Source: Theobroma cacao
Lineage: Eukaryota > Streptophyta > Magnoliopsida > Malvales > Malvaceae
Assembly (NCBI RefSeq): GCF_000208745.1
Contig: NC_030858.1
Span: forward strand, 36,919,283 to 36,983,282
DNA: 64,000 nucleotides
Direction of reading: 5' to 3'
Positions within the stretch are counted from its first letter, which is position 1, and each line of letters starts with the position of its first letter. Under the pieces are notes generated by a model, which had not been told where the DNA came from, searched no databases, and worked only from the letters and a program-made list of their open reading frames with translations. The translations under genes and the position numbers were made by a program. Below are positions 49,039-59,993 of the stretch, piece by piece.

Positions 49039-49782
49039 GGTTTGGTATGAGGGAAGTGGAAGCACATTCTTTACAATGTGCTCAATTAAATTACATTACA
49101 ATGCTTGTTTTTCAACAGATCATTGTAATGTAAGATTGCAAAACATTACAACTAAGGGATGTAATGTGATTACAGTCTAAAACTAATGAAATCACATTTC
49201 ATTGCACTTTGTAATGTTATTAAAGACATTTTTACCTTTCAACTTTATTATTTTGTTAAAAACATTTTATAATGTTTAATTAAAATAAAAAATACTAAAA
49301 TAAAATATATAATATAAGAATCAAAAATTAAAATAAAAAAATATAAGAAATTAAAATTTATATAATATAGGTAAAAGAAATCAAAATAAAATATATAATA
49401 TAAAAAATTATATTAAAGAAATGAAAATAAAATATATAAGATTATGATAAGAAATGAAAATAAAATATATGACATTAAAAATATATTTAAAAGATGATAT
49501 TATATAAAAACTAATAATAAAAAATATAAATATATTAAATTTACGTTTTCATAAATAGGGGTTATTTTGAAAATTAGCATTACATTTTTAGCAAAATACT
49601 TGTAAACTAAACACTGCAATGTTATCTTTCCTGCATTTTAATCATTATTTTACTTGTATACTAAACACTGTAATGTTATTTTTCCTAAAACTGCATTGCT
49701 TGCAATCACTTTATTTGCAATTACATTACAAACAATTACATTACTTGTAATCACATTGTATTATAAAGTTCCAAACGTAACC
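49039..49782. mobile_element. MITE-like element, possibly PIF/Harbinger type
   Basis: Flanked by TAA at 49036-49038 and 49783-49785. The left end is GGTTTGGTATGAGG and the right end, reverse-complemented, is GGTTACGTTTGGAACTT, so the inverted repeats are imperfect. The arms share inverted TACAATGTG / CACATTGTA and ATTACATTAC wording, and the middle is AT-rich. About 744 bp with no transposase. The TAA flank fits PIF/Harbinger MITEs, but a chance TAA is possible. Confidence 0.5.
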
Positions 49783-49785
49783 TAA

Positions 49786-50890
49786 GAGTTTGCTTATTTA
49801 GCAAAATTAAACATTCCCTAGGCAGATCCCCAAATCCCAAAACCCTAATTTTTAGCCAAATCCCCCTCTCATTTGAAACCCATGGGAAGCCCTTGACCTT
49901 TGCCCCCCTTCCCATGCCGAATGACTACTGAAGCTCCTTTGTCGGCTGAAGCTTGCTTTGCTCTATTGCTGTGTTGACTGAAGCTTCTCTCCAAACTCTC
50001 CATTTCCTTTGCAATTTCGATTTTAAGGTCCAAAGGTTACGATCTTTTTCTAGTTCTGTTTGCTTGAACCTTTCCATGTCCTGTCTTTTTGCCTTGTTGC
50101 CAAGTTCCTGTTGAGTTTCTATTGTTCCAACTGCTTCACCTTTTTACTGGCTTTTCTGTTAGGTTTTCTACTTTGGTGCTTTGTTTTTAAGATATTGATT
50201 TAGAGGACTTTTGGCTGTTTTGCTTTTTGTTTTTGCTGCTTCTTGGCTTTAATGTTGCTGTCTTGGTTTTTTTTTTCTTTGTTGTGCTAATGTTCTTTTG
50301 ATGTTGAGTTTCCATTGGTTGATTGATCTCTTTCATCTTCAACAGGCCCTGGTTTGGCTTTCTTGTATAGTGCTTTCTTTCATTGTGTTATGTTTTTGTA
50401 ACTTTGTTTTCAGGGTCTTTTTTCTATTTCCTCTTTTCTTTTCTTTTTTTACCATTTGGGGGTTTTTTCCTGTTTTGTATTGATTCCCAAGAAAGGATTT
50501 CTCTCTTGTTTGATTAATGAATTGTTATCTTTGTCAGCTTTACTTACTTTCTTTCCTTTTTGTCAGGTTAAGCAGTCCAATAATCTTAGAGATTTACTTT
50601 TTCTTTGATCTATATCTGTCCTATATCAAAATATAGTTAAGTTATGTCAAATTTTTGTCATAATGTTATTACTATAAGATGAAAATTGAATCTTTAATTT
50701 CTAAATTTTTGGCAAATTATCATAGTATTAAATTAATTAATTGATTGTGATTATGTATAAGAGTTTAAAACTCTTTTTGTGGTGGTTTAAACTAAGTTCA
50801 AAAGGGAGCTTACTAGGATTGGAAAATTAGTGTGAGTTTAACATTTTTCGGGTGATACTTTTTCCCTTTTGTAAGTAAAGGTGCATACCT
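49786..50890 (+). other. Possible 5' leader and intron region of a CACTA gene
   Basis: After AT-rich DNA, composition changes at about 49800 to leader-like sequence (CCCAAAACCCTAATTT, then pyrimidine-rich). From about 50050 it becomes T-rich and intron-like. No coding exon is visible. Its place upstream of the transposase remnant at 53526, on the same strand, suggests 5' UTR and intron of the CACTA transposase gene. Confidence 0.3.
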
Positions 50891-50897
50891 GGGAAAT

Positions 50898-52577
50898 TGT
50901 CAGTTAAAATTCTACTACGTAGGTATACATATCAAATAGATAGTATATAAGTAAGCAGAGTATTGATTCCACAAAGAATTGATTAAAAATTTTACTAAGT
51001 ACTAAAATTAGAACAATTTAATCTTATCCAAACAATCAATATCAAATAATTACATTAACTAACTAGAAATACTTAACCAAAATTTTACTACAAAAAATCA
51101 AAATAATAATAACTTGAGTAAATATCAAATCAAACAAGTCAAGGATTACAATATCACACACACTTCATCTAAATCTTACATTTCTTCCTTAACTTATTTC
51201 AATGGGTTAAATTATTAACTTGAAGTCCTAAATTATTTATAAAGGTCTCCCTACTCATTTTATAAAAATATCCATTTTAACCAAAACACTATATCTCTAT
51301 GTGAATTAAAATTAAAACATATTCATTAAGTTTAGGTTCTAATCTGGCTTCATATGGCATATAGGTATATCTCTATCCTATACTCAAATCAATTAATATG
51401 ATCATATGCTATTCCAATTTTAGTCTACACTAAACTCTGTTTTCCAAGTTTGTTTAAGTTCCTAGAACAATTTAATTGGTGGCCAAGCAATTAAAAATAT
51501 TAAGAATAAATTAGAATAAACAATTCAAATCCCATTAAAGATAAGCAAGAAAGAGATTAAAAATTCAAATTATATATGAGTTCAATTGCAATCCTAGAAA
51601 AATAGTTTAGTTCATAATATCTAATAAAAACTTCATCCAAAGAAAATTAGCCATTAATCCAAGTCAAAGAAAATAAGAAAAACACAAAAGTAGAGAGAGA
51701 AAACTAATAGTTGAAGCTTTGTGATCTTGATTCTCCCTCCAATTCTCTTACTTTCTTGCTTTGGTTTTTGNAGTTCAATTGCAATCCTAGAAAAATAGTT
51801 TAGCTCATAATGTCTAATAAAAACATTGTCCAAAGAAAATTAGCCATTAAGCCAAGTCAAAAGAAAATAAAAAAAACACAAAAGTAGAGAGAGAAAACTA
51901 ACAGTTGAAGCTTTATGATCTTGATTCTCCCTCCAATTCTCTTACTTTCTTTCTTTGTTTTTGGCTCTTTTTCTCCAATGAAATTGCTTGCTGCCTCCTC
52001 CCAGAAACCTCTGAAAAGGGCCTCTTAAATAGCCTTCAAAAGCCCTAGCTTCAAAAATCCTATAAGCTTGTTATTTTTGAAAAATATAGTGAGCACGGTG
52101 GCTCTCATTTTCCAGAGCCGCGACTCTCAAAGGTTCTGCCCATTTTTGTTCTTCTAGTGTAGTACTTTCATTTTGACAAAGATTTTGACTACCTTTCGAT
52201 CAGAACTGGCTAAAGTGGTAATACCAAAGTTGTAGCCCTGCCTCTTATCTTTCTAATGATCTAAGATTCATGTCATTTGGACTTTTATAGTGGGAGATAT
52301 GCCTGAAAAACTGAAACATATGCAAACAGAGCAACATTCCATTATGCACCTTTCTTCACAAATTGAAATTATTTTTGATCCTACTCCTGCAAAAGCATAA
52401 AAATAAATATAATAACGTAAAACTATCATTATTAACTTAAAATAAACATTAAAACATAAATTAAACTAAACTAATAAAATAAATAAAAACACCTAAATCC
52501 GATCCTAAATCTAGTCTAACTTAGACTAATTAGGTATTTAATCTCTCGTTAAATATATGTATTTGATGCACTCATTA
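50898..52577 (-). mobile_element. LTR-family B solo copy, reverse, GAAAT target duplication
   Basis: Read on the minus strand it starts TAATGAGTGCATCAAATAC (a decayed TGATGAGTGCATC) and ends GAATTTTAACTGACA. GAAAT flanks it at 50893-50897 and 52578-52582. It is the inverted relative of 42536-45213. It contains a 193-bp imperfect duplication around an N at 51771. Read on the plus strand, AGTAAGCAGAGTATTGATTC near its start is typical of a widespread plant LTR family. Confidence 0.75.
51579..51962. repeat. 193-bp direct duplication across an N (51771)
   Basis: 51579-51770 and 51772-51962 both begin AGTTCAATTGCAATCC and run through TTGATTCTCCCTCCAATTC. By eye they differ at roughly ten positions, about 5 percent. 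An unmerged contig overlap or two alleles joined at the N would give this pattern. Confidence 0.75.
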
Positions 52578-52582
52578 GAAAT

Positions 52583-53525
52583 TAGTGATTTTAAATTCTC
52601 TATTCAAAGCATCATTTTGACATGTTCAAAATTTTTGTGAATAATTTTTTACCCCATAATTTTCTTTGGTTTTGACCTCTGTTAAATGGAGCGTTCACAA
52701 ATATTGGCATTACTTGTTATTAGCCGACCTTGTTCCATTGTTTGTTTCATATGGTTGTCAAACATGAGTTACATATCTAGGTGCATGCCCTCTGATGCAC
52801 TAAACTAGAAATTAGTTTAATGTGTTCTTTGCTTTTGTTGATTGTTTCGTATGAGCTTGCTGGGATTGGGACAGCGCTGCAACGCTAAAAAAGCACAAGC
52901 TTCTACCATGGAAGCTTGATTGGGACTGGGACAGCGCTGTAGCGCCCAAGCTTCCAAGGCAGAAGATAATGTGAACTTACTTTTGAGGATATGCAATTTA
53001 ATTATCATTAACTACAAATTCATAGTTCATAAATAAACTTACTGATTAAATATTAGAAGTTATTAATTTAAAAATTATTTGTAAATATATTGAACAACAA
53101 AAATGAAATAAAGCTTAGATATTAAGACTTGGAAGAACAAAAGAATCCCCCATAAGACACGTCAATAACTATTCTTGAGCATATGGAAAACCAAGTTGAT
53201 GGACTCAGGTAGATTACTGAAAATTTTAGGAGAATCAATTTTGCTTTTCTTGATGAACAAGGCCAATTTGTACAATTCCTTACTAAAAATATTAAGAAAA
53301 ATAATGTAACAATGGTAGAAATTACCTAGACTTAGTCATGAAATATCAAAAGTTGCATGAATGTATGTAACATTATATATATAACATGGAGTATATAATA
53401 TTTTATATATATATATATATATATTAATGTCGAATGCATGGCTAATTTCTTGTAGTATTTGTACTAATAACGACTTAGGTTTTTATTTGCAATTATTTCT
53501 ATGAAAACAATATTAGGACTACAAA
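52583..53525 (+). other. Probable CACTA interior (intron-like), with a small direct repeat
   Basis: No coding exon recognised. A ~25-bp motif occurs twice, TGGGATTGGGACAGCGCTG at about 52860 and TGGGACTGGGACAGCGCTG at about 52921, each next to AAGCTT-rich text. A TA microsatellite lies at 53405-53424. The end of the stretch, TTTCTTGTAG, could be an intron acceptor in front of the transposase exon. Confidence 0.35.
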
Positions 53526-53715
53526 ATGGAAAGAGATCGATCTTGGATGTATCAATGACTAAACCCTAATGGCTTCATGAGGGATGAATTTATGAATGGA
53601 GTTCAAGAATTTATTGATTTTGTAGTTTCTAACCCTACATTTACACAGGGGGACAAAATTAGATGTCTTTGCTCTCAATGCCAATATTTAAAATTATATA
53701 CTAATGCTTTTCACT
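53526..53715 (+). pseudogene. CACTA transposase (TNP2 type) N-terminal exon, broken
   Basis: The frame from ATG 53526 encodes MERDRSWMYQ, a stop (TGA, 53556-53558), then LNPNGFMRDEFMNGV..., NPTFTQGDKIRC and CSQCQYLKLYT. This is the transposase-associated domain typical of En/Spm transposases (DRSWMY...F..GV..F...IRCPC..C). The zinc-ligand-like Cys residues are mostly present. Homology fades after about 53700, and no D-D-E transposase core follows. It lies in the same direction as the CACTA terminus at 41828. Confidence 0.75.
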
Positions 53716-54364
53716 CTTTTTATTTGTAGGGTACATATACTGCTATATTATCATAGAAGCACGGTGAAGATTCATCTTCACTGCCAGAATTTGATTAGCA
53801 TTCTTGGACTAAAGCAATTGGAGGAACACGACTACACACACTCATCTTTATTTTTTTATTTGCATATTGTGTGTTTGTAATGATTTTTAATTCTGTTAAG
53901 TCGACTTTTATTCTTTTCTCTATTACACGCACCATGGTTTGATATTTTTGCATAATGGTATTGATTAGTGTCTAATATTACGTTTTATTCTTTTCTCTAT
54001 GTTGGATGTATAGTTTACTGCACTTTTATTTGTCTATTTTTTAGAAAAATTTAATGTTTTATATTGTTTGAATAAACTATCGAAAACATTTTTTATTGTT
54101 GGAATCAAACGAAAAATATTTTTCGCCATCACTAGTAAAGTTATTTAGGTATTAAGATGATAAATAGAAGTTGATTATAATGCAATGGTATCATTTGATT
54201 TTCACTAATTTGAAATCAAAATAAAGAATGGATATGAAAATAGGTAAAATCAATAATAATATTTCTCAAAACATTTAACCCGTATCCATAACTATATATA
54301 AAAGGAAGCTAGTGTCTTATCTTTGCGCCACATGTAGTGATAGTTTTGTGTCATGAGGAGCTCT
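53716..54364. other. Unassigned AT-rich sequence before solo LTR A2
   Basis: No ORF of note. A short palindrome CGAAAAATATTTTTCG lies near 54110. CTATATATAAAAGGAAGCT near 54294 resembles the start of some plant repeats but has no second end that I could find. Confidence 0.3.
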
Positions 54365-54369
54365 AATTG

Positions 54370-57151
54370 TGTCACCACCCGGAACTCCCATTAAGCCCGT
54401 GACAACCGTCGCGACGTCCCGATAGGCACTCATTACCCCGAATGCCGATCAAAACCCTGCAAGGCTTAGCATCAGCTTTCGCATCTTCCCGGTGAGCGAT
54501 AGTTATTAAATCTCGCATTTCAAGAAATCATAAGTTGTTTCCAAATCAAAACAATAAAATATTATTTTTTAGCTCACAAGGGCATTTTCGTCAATTTTTT
54601 TTGAAAATATCGAAACCCGTAAAAAATATGGTGTAAAAGCTAAATATGTTCATGCATACTTTAAATCAGATAACTAAAGTATAAAATTACTTTTACAGTG
54701 ACACGTGGGTCCCCAACTAACCAAAAAGGTGTAGGGCTACGAACCTTTACTTTCTAGGACGTAACTCCGAGATTAATTCTCGTCTTAATCAACTATCAAC
54801 AAACTATCATGAGCCTGAAAAAAAATAGATAGGAAGAGGGGTGAGATTATATAATCCCAATAAGTAAACAATTACCATCAAAAGCATCTAAAGCCGAGTA
54901 GATGGAGACAATATAAAAACGTTATATTTCAATAATGTTCATAACGTAAAATTCGTTTCAATCTATACCAAACAATTTCTTTTTATCAAAATTTCTCTGG
55001 CTTATGAGTTTCTTAAACTTGACCCATACCAGAATCATTCTCGAGGGTACCTTCGTTAAGGTATCCCACTAAAACCGCCAAGGTTGTTGAATGTCTCATA
55101 ACCATAAACATGTTTTCACATCTGACACACAGTCGTTCCTTGACATTGGCTGAGTCTCACTCTCACGTGGTGGTCTGAATGTGAGGTGCACTCAAATCTT
55201 ACCTCAAGAGATACTTCATCCAACAACTCCTCCCCGGAGGTAAATATATAATTGGGTTACCGTGCCCCTCTCATAGGTAGTCCACGGAAACCCCCACCAC
55301 TACAGTGATCGTTTAATATACCACCAGACCAATAAAATTTTCAGTAGCATAATATGGTGAATAAAATTTAATCCAGTCTACCGAGACCAATCCAAAACTG
55401 TTCATATATTTCATGTCAATCCCAAAAATTTAGCCATCATGCTACCATAGTGTCATAAGCCACAATTTTAATAACATATAAAATCATAAATTCAACAAAG
55501 TCTCCATATACTCAATTTTTCCAAAATAATATTTGATTTCAAAACCAGTATAAATCTCATTTTTATAAAAAAAATATTTTAATTGAAAAATATAATATTT
55601 TATAATTTAAACTCACCATTCAATAAAAGTATCAAACAAGTATAATTACTCTAGATATTTAAGATGATAAATTGTCCACTGACTGTTCTAGGAGTCGATG
55701 TACTCCTAATCCCAGTCTTCAAGCACAATCTTTGCACTTTTACTAGTGTAATTTGCTCACCACTTATCCACAATGTACAATACATAATTCACCACATTAA
55801 TGCTTGACCATTATAAAATCAATTCAGGCTCGGTGTATATGCATGTTATGATATGCAACTTATCCGACTACAACTTAAATGCGGTACTGACCTAATTCGG
55901 CTTATTACCCGATTAAATGACAATTGTGTCTGATTTGGCTCCAAATTGCTCCATTTCATTTCTAATATTTCAATTCTCTAAATACAATTCCAATAACACC
56001 AATTTCAGCATCAAAACCCTCCCATTTCTTCATGAAAAAATTTGACCATTACAGTGCACTAACACCGTGATTTTTTCTACTTAATTTTCTCACCATTATT
56101 CATCATTTTCTAAGCCATTTCTCTTGAAATAATAACAATCCATCACCCACACACATCAAGGAATATTCGGCCAATGATGATTCATGGGGAAAATGGATTC
56201 TTTTCTTGTTATTTTGCTTCTAAATATGCTAAACTAACCTTAATCACTAACATAACTTAAAATCAAACAGTTCCAACTTCATTCTCTCTCTATACCCATT
56301 TTGACCAACCATGAATTCATCATGAAAACATGTAATTTAACTATGGAAAGTAAGGAGAAATGCTTAAGAAAAATAGATTTCAAGTTTAAATTGAAAAATC
56401 TTACCTTTTTCATTTATTTTCCTTGATTTTCCATGCTTTTTTCTCTTCAAATTCCCTACCTATGCTTTGTTCTCTTCCTTTTTCCCTTTGTTCTTGGTGT
56501 GGCCGAATATTTGGAGAGAAATGAGGGGTTTATAGGCTGATTTTTATAGAAAATAATAAAATATTCTAAGCTTGACACATGGCATGTTTTCATTGGTCCA
56601 TTTTTAAAACTTTAAAAATTTTAAACCTTTTATCTCCACCACATGATTAGTCAAAGGTTAAAATGAGGATAAGGGAAGACCATGTGCTAGACAAATGTCT
56701 TGGTGGTGGAAAATTACAATTTTGTCCCTAGGGTGGTAAAATTATCATTTTACCCCTATACTCCAAATTATACCGAAATTAAAATTTTTCACTTTTAAAC
56801 CTCAAATCATACTCCAATAAGTCAAATGGGGCCAAAAAAAAAATCTTTTCTAAAATTTCTATTTTGTCCCCAAGTCGCAAATGACCATTTTGCTCCTAGA
56901 TAATGAAAATTTCGGTTTGACTCCAAATTGATCATCGAACTCCGAATTACCATTTTGAGTCATCCCTGAACTGTGAAACTCTTAATTTCACCTTAAAATT
57001 CATATTTGAACTAGTTCGAGGCTTAATCGACTTAATGGTACCATTAAGGGCAATATCATCTTTTAACGATTCCTCGAACTTCCTAAATATGCAAACATTC
57101 TATTGAGCATGTAAATGACGTCGTAACTATTTTATAGAACAGGGTTTGACA
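54370..57151 (+). mobile_element. Solo LTR A2 (2782 bp) with AATTG target duplication
   Basis: Begins TGTCACCACCCGGAACTCCC and ends TAGAACAGGGTTTGACA, flanked by AATTG at 54365-54369 and 57152-57156. It is collinear with LTR A1 over its full length, with scattered substitutions and a short variable block near 56640-56700. An independent insertion of the same family in the same orientation. Confidence 0.9.
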
Positions 57152-57156
57152 AATTG

Positions 57157-58622
57157 ATTGACATATGAGTTGGTTGAGTTTGGAGGCTTTTAGGCTTGGG
57201 TTGGGACTTTTTGGACTTTCGTTCTAAACGTGTGGGCTTGAGGTCTCTCATGCCTATGTTTTTCATTTTTGAATTCTTCTATTTTCTCAATATGATCTTC
57301 TTTATTAATTCTTCTATCCACGTAAATTTATAAATTTCTCTATCAATTTCGTTACTTTATCCTCATTTATGAGATTTCAAATGATGGATTAGATTTTTGC
57401 CTTTTGCCTCAGTCAGACTTTTTTTAACTTGTGAAATCATATTTGCTAGGTTATAGGTTTTGAGGCATGGGCTATCCATTTTTGTTGACCCATAAAATTG
57501 AAATTGTGAAAGCTAGATGGATGCATGGCCTGTCAACTTGGTAATAAATCCTACTAACTGCCTCACACCTCGTTTGCATCCTTGCGGGTGTAGACCATTT
57601 GTGCTCTCCTATTGCCAATAGTACTGTCATCATCTGCTCTGTATAGAACCCAATGTTTTCCTTGCATAAATCATCTACCTTTGCATGAAAAATAGTTTAC
57701 AACAATTAAGTTTTTGGATACGATTAATGGGTGTTTATAGACATCAGTTAAGTATGCTCGTATCGAAGTATTTTATTTACACGACCTTTAGTTTATAATT
57801 AAAGTAAGCTCTAACTTTTTAAAAAAATTCGATCTCATCACTTTTTTATCATAATACTATAAAAATATCAATATTTATCAATTGTGTAAAATATTCAAAA
57901 CCTATATTTGTGTATTCACTATGAAAATATCAATATTTATCAATTGCGTAAGACATCAAAAACTTATAATTATATATATTCATCAAATGATGATTATTGA
58001 AATATTTTTTATTATAATTATTGGTAAAATTTATTCAATTTATAAATAAAAAATTTAATTGCATTGAATAGTTTCATTAAAAAATATTTTATAATTTAAA
58101 TAGTATTGAATAATTTAAATATTATTATTTTAAGTTAAATATTAATGTATTTTAATATTTATGTTAAATATTAATATTTATTAAATCTATATTTCTAGAC
58201 TTAATATAAGAATTTTTTTCTGTAGAAACTTCTCCTCATAGATGTAAGACATTTTTCATGGTCAACGACTGTTTTTCTCATTGATTTGTAAAATGTTTTA
58301 CATTTGAAATAAATTTTTCGTTTTCCAAACAAGTATAAGTCCTAAAAACATTTTCTAAAAAGTATTTTACATCAAAACAAACAGATCCTAACTTAACTAA
58401 TATTTGAATTGACTAATAAATCACCTTAACAAGGGTTAAAAGACTTAGACTATTTCCTCTAAATGAAATGGTGAGTTTTGCTTCTCAAGTGAAACTCTGC
58501 GTTTTATTCTTTTCTCTATGTTCAGTCCAATCTACTGCACTTTCATTTCTTATTGGATCGGGGACCTTTGTTCCTTGCTTATTAATATCATCTTTGGACT
58601 TATTCATCATCTTACTGTCTAA
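57157..58622. other. AT-rich sequence between solo LTR A2 and a TIR element
   Basis: No gene recognised. A local direct repeat (AATATCAATATTTATCAATTG) occurs at about 57866 and 57926. Part of this segment may be degraded CACTA interior or intron of the laccase pseudogene; I cannot tell. Confidence 0.3.
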
Positions 58623-58631
58623 TATAACCCA

Positions 58632-59855
58632 GGGGCAAAGCTAGCCAATTTTTGTTGAGGAGGCAAAAAATAGAGGAATAAAGGTTAAAAATTTTAAAAA
58701 TTAATATGTTGAACCTAACCAATAATCAAAAAATTGATAATAAAAAAAATAATTTTATATAACATGTTAATCAAGAAAAAAAAAGACTTACAATAGTTTT
58801 TTAGGAAAGTTATGCTAGATCGTGTTTTTTTGGATTCAAATTTATCAATTATTAATTATATATTGAAAGGCATCCATTCTTTAAGATTTGAGTGTTATAT
58901 GTTTTGATTTACATTACTCTTATTCATAAGTTGAAGCATTGAGATTTGGTGGCTTAAGTATAGAAGAATCATTTGAACGATTTGCATTCTTTCTTTTAAA
59001 GAATTTGTCAATTGTTTTTAACTTACTCATACTTATTCTTATTTTATTTTATTTAAACTTAAAATACTAAATATAAAACTATAATGCATAAATATAAATA
59101 TTTAAATGCGATATACAAGATTAATAATTTCCTCTTATATGATTAGGATTGTTTAAAGGTTATATATTCGAGATAATTTCCTTTCAACTAAATATAAAAT
59201 GTAAAACATATAAAAAAGATATATGTAAGATAATTTCCTCTCACACAATCAAGATTAGTAAAAAAAATGATACATTGATGAAATTTTAATCAATAATGCA
59301 ACACTACAACTTATATTTAACAACTACATAATAATTTATTAATTTTTAAAGATTAAAACCATAGAAAATAAAATTCATATAACAAAAAACAGAAGAACAT
59401 GACAAGTTAATAATAAAACCCACACATGACATAACAAAAAAGAAAAAAATATTGTTGATGGTTAGTAGAAATTTGAAAAAGAAAATTTATAGAAATTTAA
59501 AACATATGAATAAATAGAATAAAAATGCAAAAAATAAACAAATATAAATAAAATAATAATATGCATTCGAGTATTTAGTTCATTGGTTAGTGCATAATCT
59601 CTTTCTAAAAAAAAATTAAGTTTGAATTCTCTTCCTCAAATATATAAAAATAATAATATAAATTAAAAGAAAAAAATAAAAAAATTAAAGTCAAGTGAGG
59701 CATGTTAGTTTATTTTATTATTTAAATTAATTATTAAATAAAATTTATTTTGACAAGGTGTAAAGAATATATAAAAAAATTTAAAAATTTTACAAAATTT
59801 TTACAAATTTTAGGGCCATGAAATAAAGAAGGCTCTGCCCTTTTATCTACCCCTC
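58632..59855. mobile_element. Non-autonomous TIR transposon, ~1.2 kb
   Basis: Flanked by ATATAACCC at 58623-58631 and again at 59856-59864, a 9-bp duplication as made by Mutator-like elements. The left end is AGGGGCAAAGCTAGCC; the right end reverse-complemented contains GGGCAGAGCC. The AT-rich interior has no transposase. It carries a tRNA-like A box (59576-59586) and B box (59619-59629). It sits in what was intron 3 of the laccase pseudogene, 30 bp before the exon-4 remnant. Confidence 0.6.
59576..59629 (+). repeat. tRNA-like A/B box remnant (possible SINE piece)
   Basis: TAGTTCATTGG fits the pol III A-box pattern TRGYNNANNNG. AGTTTGAATTC, 32 bp after it, is a degraded B box (GGTTCGANTCC). 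No cloverleaf can be drawn, so this is not a tRNA gene. Confidence 0.3.
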
Positions 59856-59892
59856 ATATAACCCATCATAAAATGATATGATTAAATTACAG

Positions 59893-59949
59893 GAGAATTG
59901 GTTCAACGCGGACCTTGAGGCAACTATTAGTGAGGCCTTTTTGACCTAA
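59893..59949 (+). pseudogene. Laccase pseudogene: exon 4 fragment
   Basis: AAATTACAG then GAGAATTGGTTCAACGCGGA, CTTGAGGCAACTATTAGTGA and GGCC matches LAC17 exon 4 (37881 onward: GAGAGTGGTTTAATGCCGA, CCTGAGGCAATTATTAACCA, GGCC), including the intron acceptor. An extra base, AGAATTGG for AGAGTGG, shifts the frame. Homology stops after about 50 bp. It is the same pseudogene that begins at 41532. Confidence 0.8.
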
Positions 59950-59993
59950 TGAGTGAGATAGACAAGGAAATCTTAGCTGAGAGTTTTACACTT

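Noticed and set aside
53440..53455. TTTCTTGTAGTA as a CACTA right end
   Set aside because: The last base is wrong, it lies directly before the transposase exon, and it reads better as an intron acceptor.
54294..54345. Right terminus of the CACTA element (CATGTAGTG) or a Helitron 5' end
   Set aside because: Only the last bases GTAGTG match the left terminus CACTACACAAAA. The Helitron-like TATATATAAAAGG text has no matching hairpin-CTRR end that I can see.
45771..57151. One full-length LTR retrotransposon with 2.8-kb LTRs
   Set aside because: Each LTR has its own different 5-bp target duplication, and the DNA between holds other transposons, not retroviral-type coding.
59576..59640. A tRNA gene
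   Set aside because: A- and B-box-like words are present but no acceptor stem or anticodon loop can be formed.
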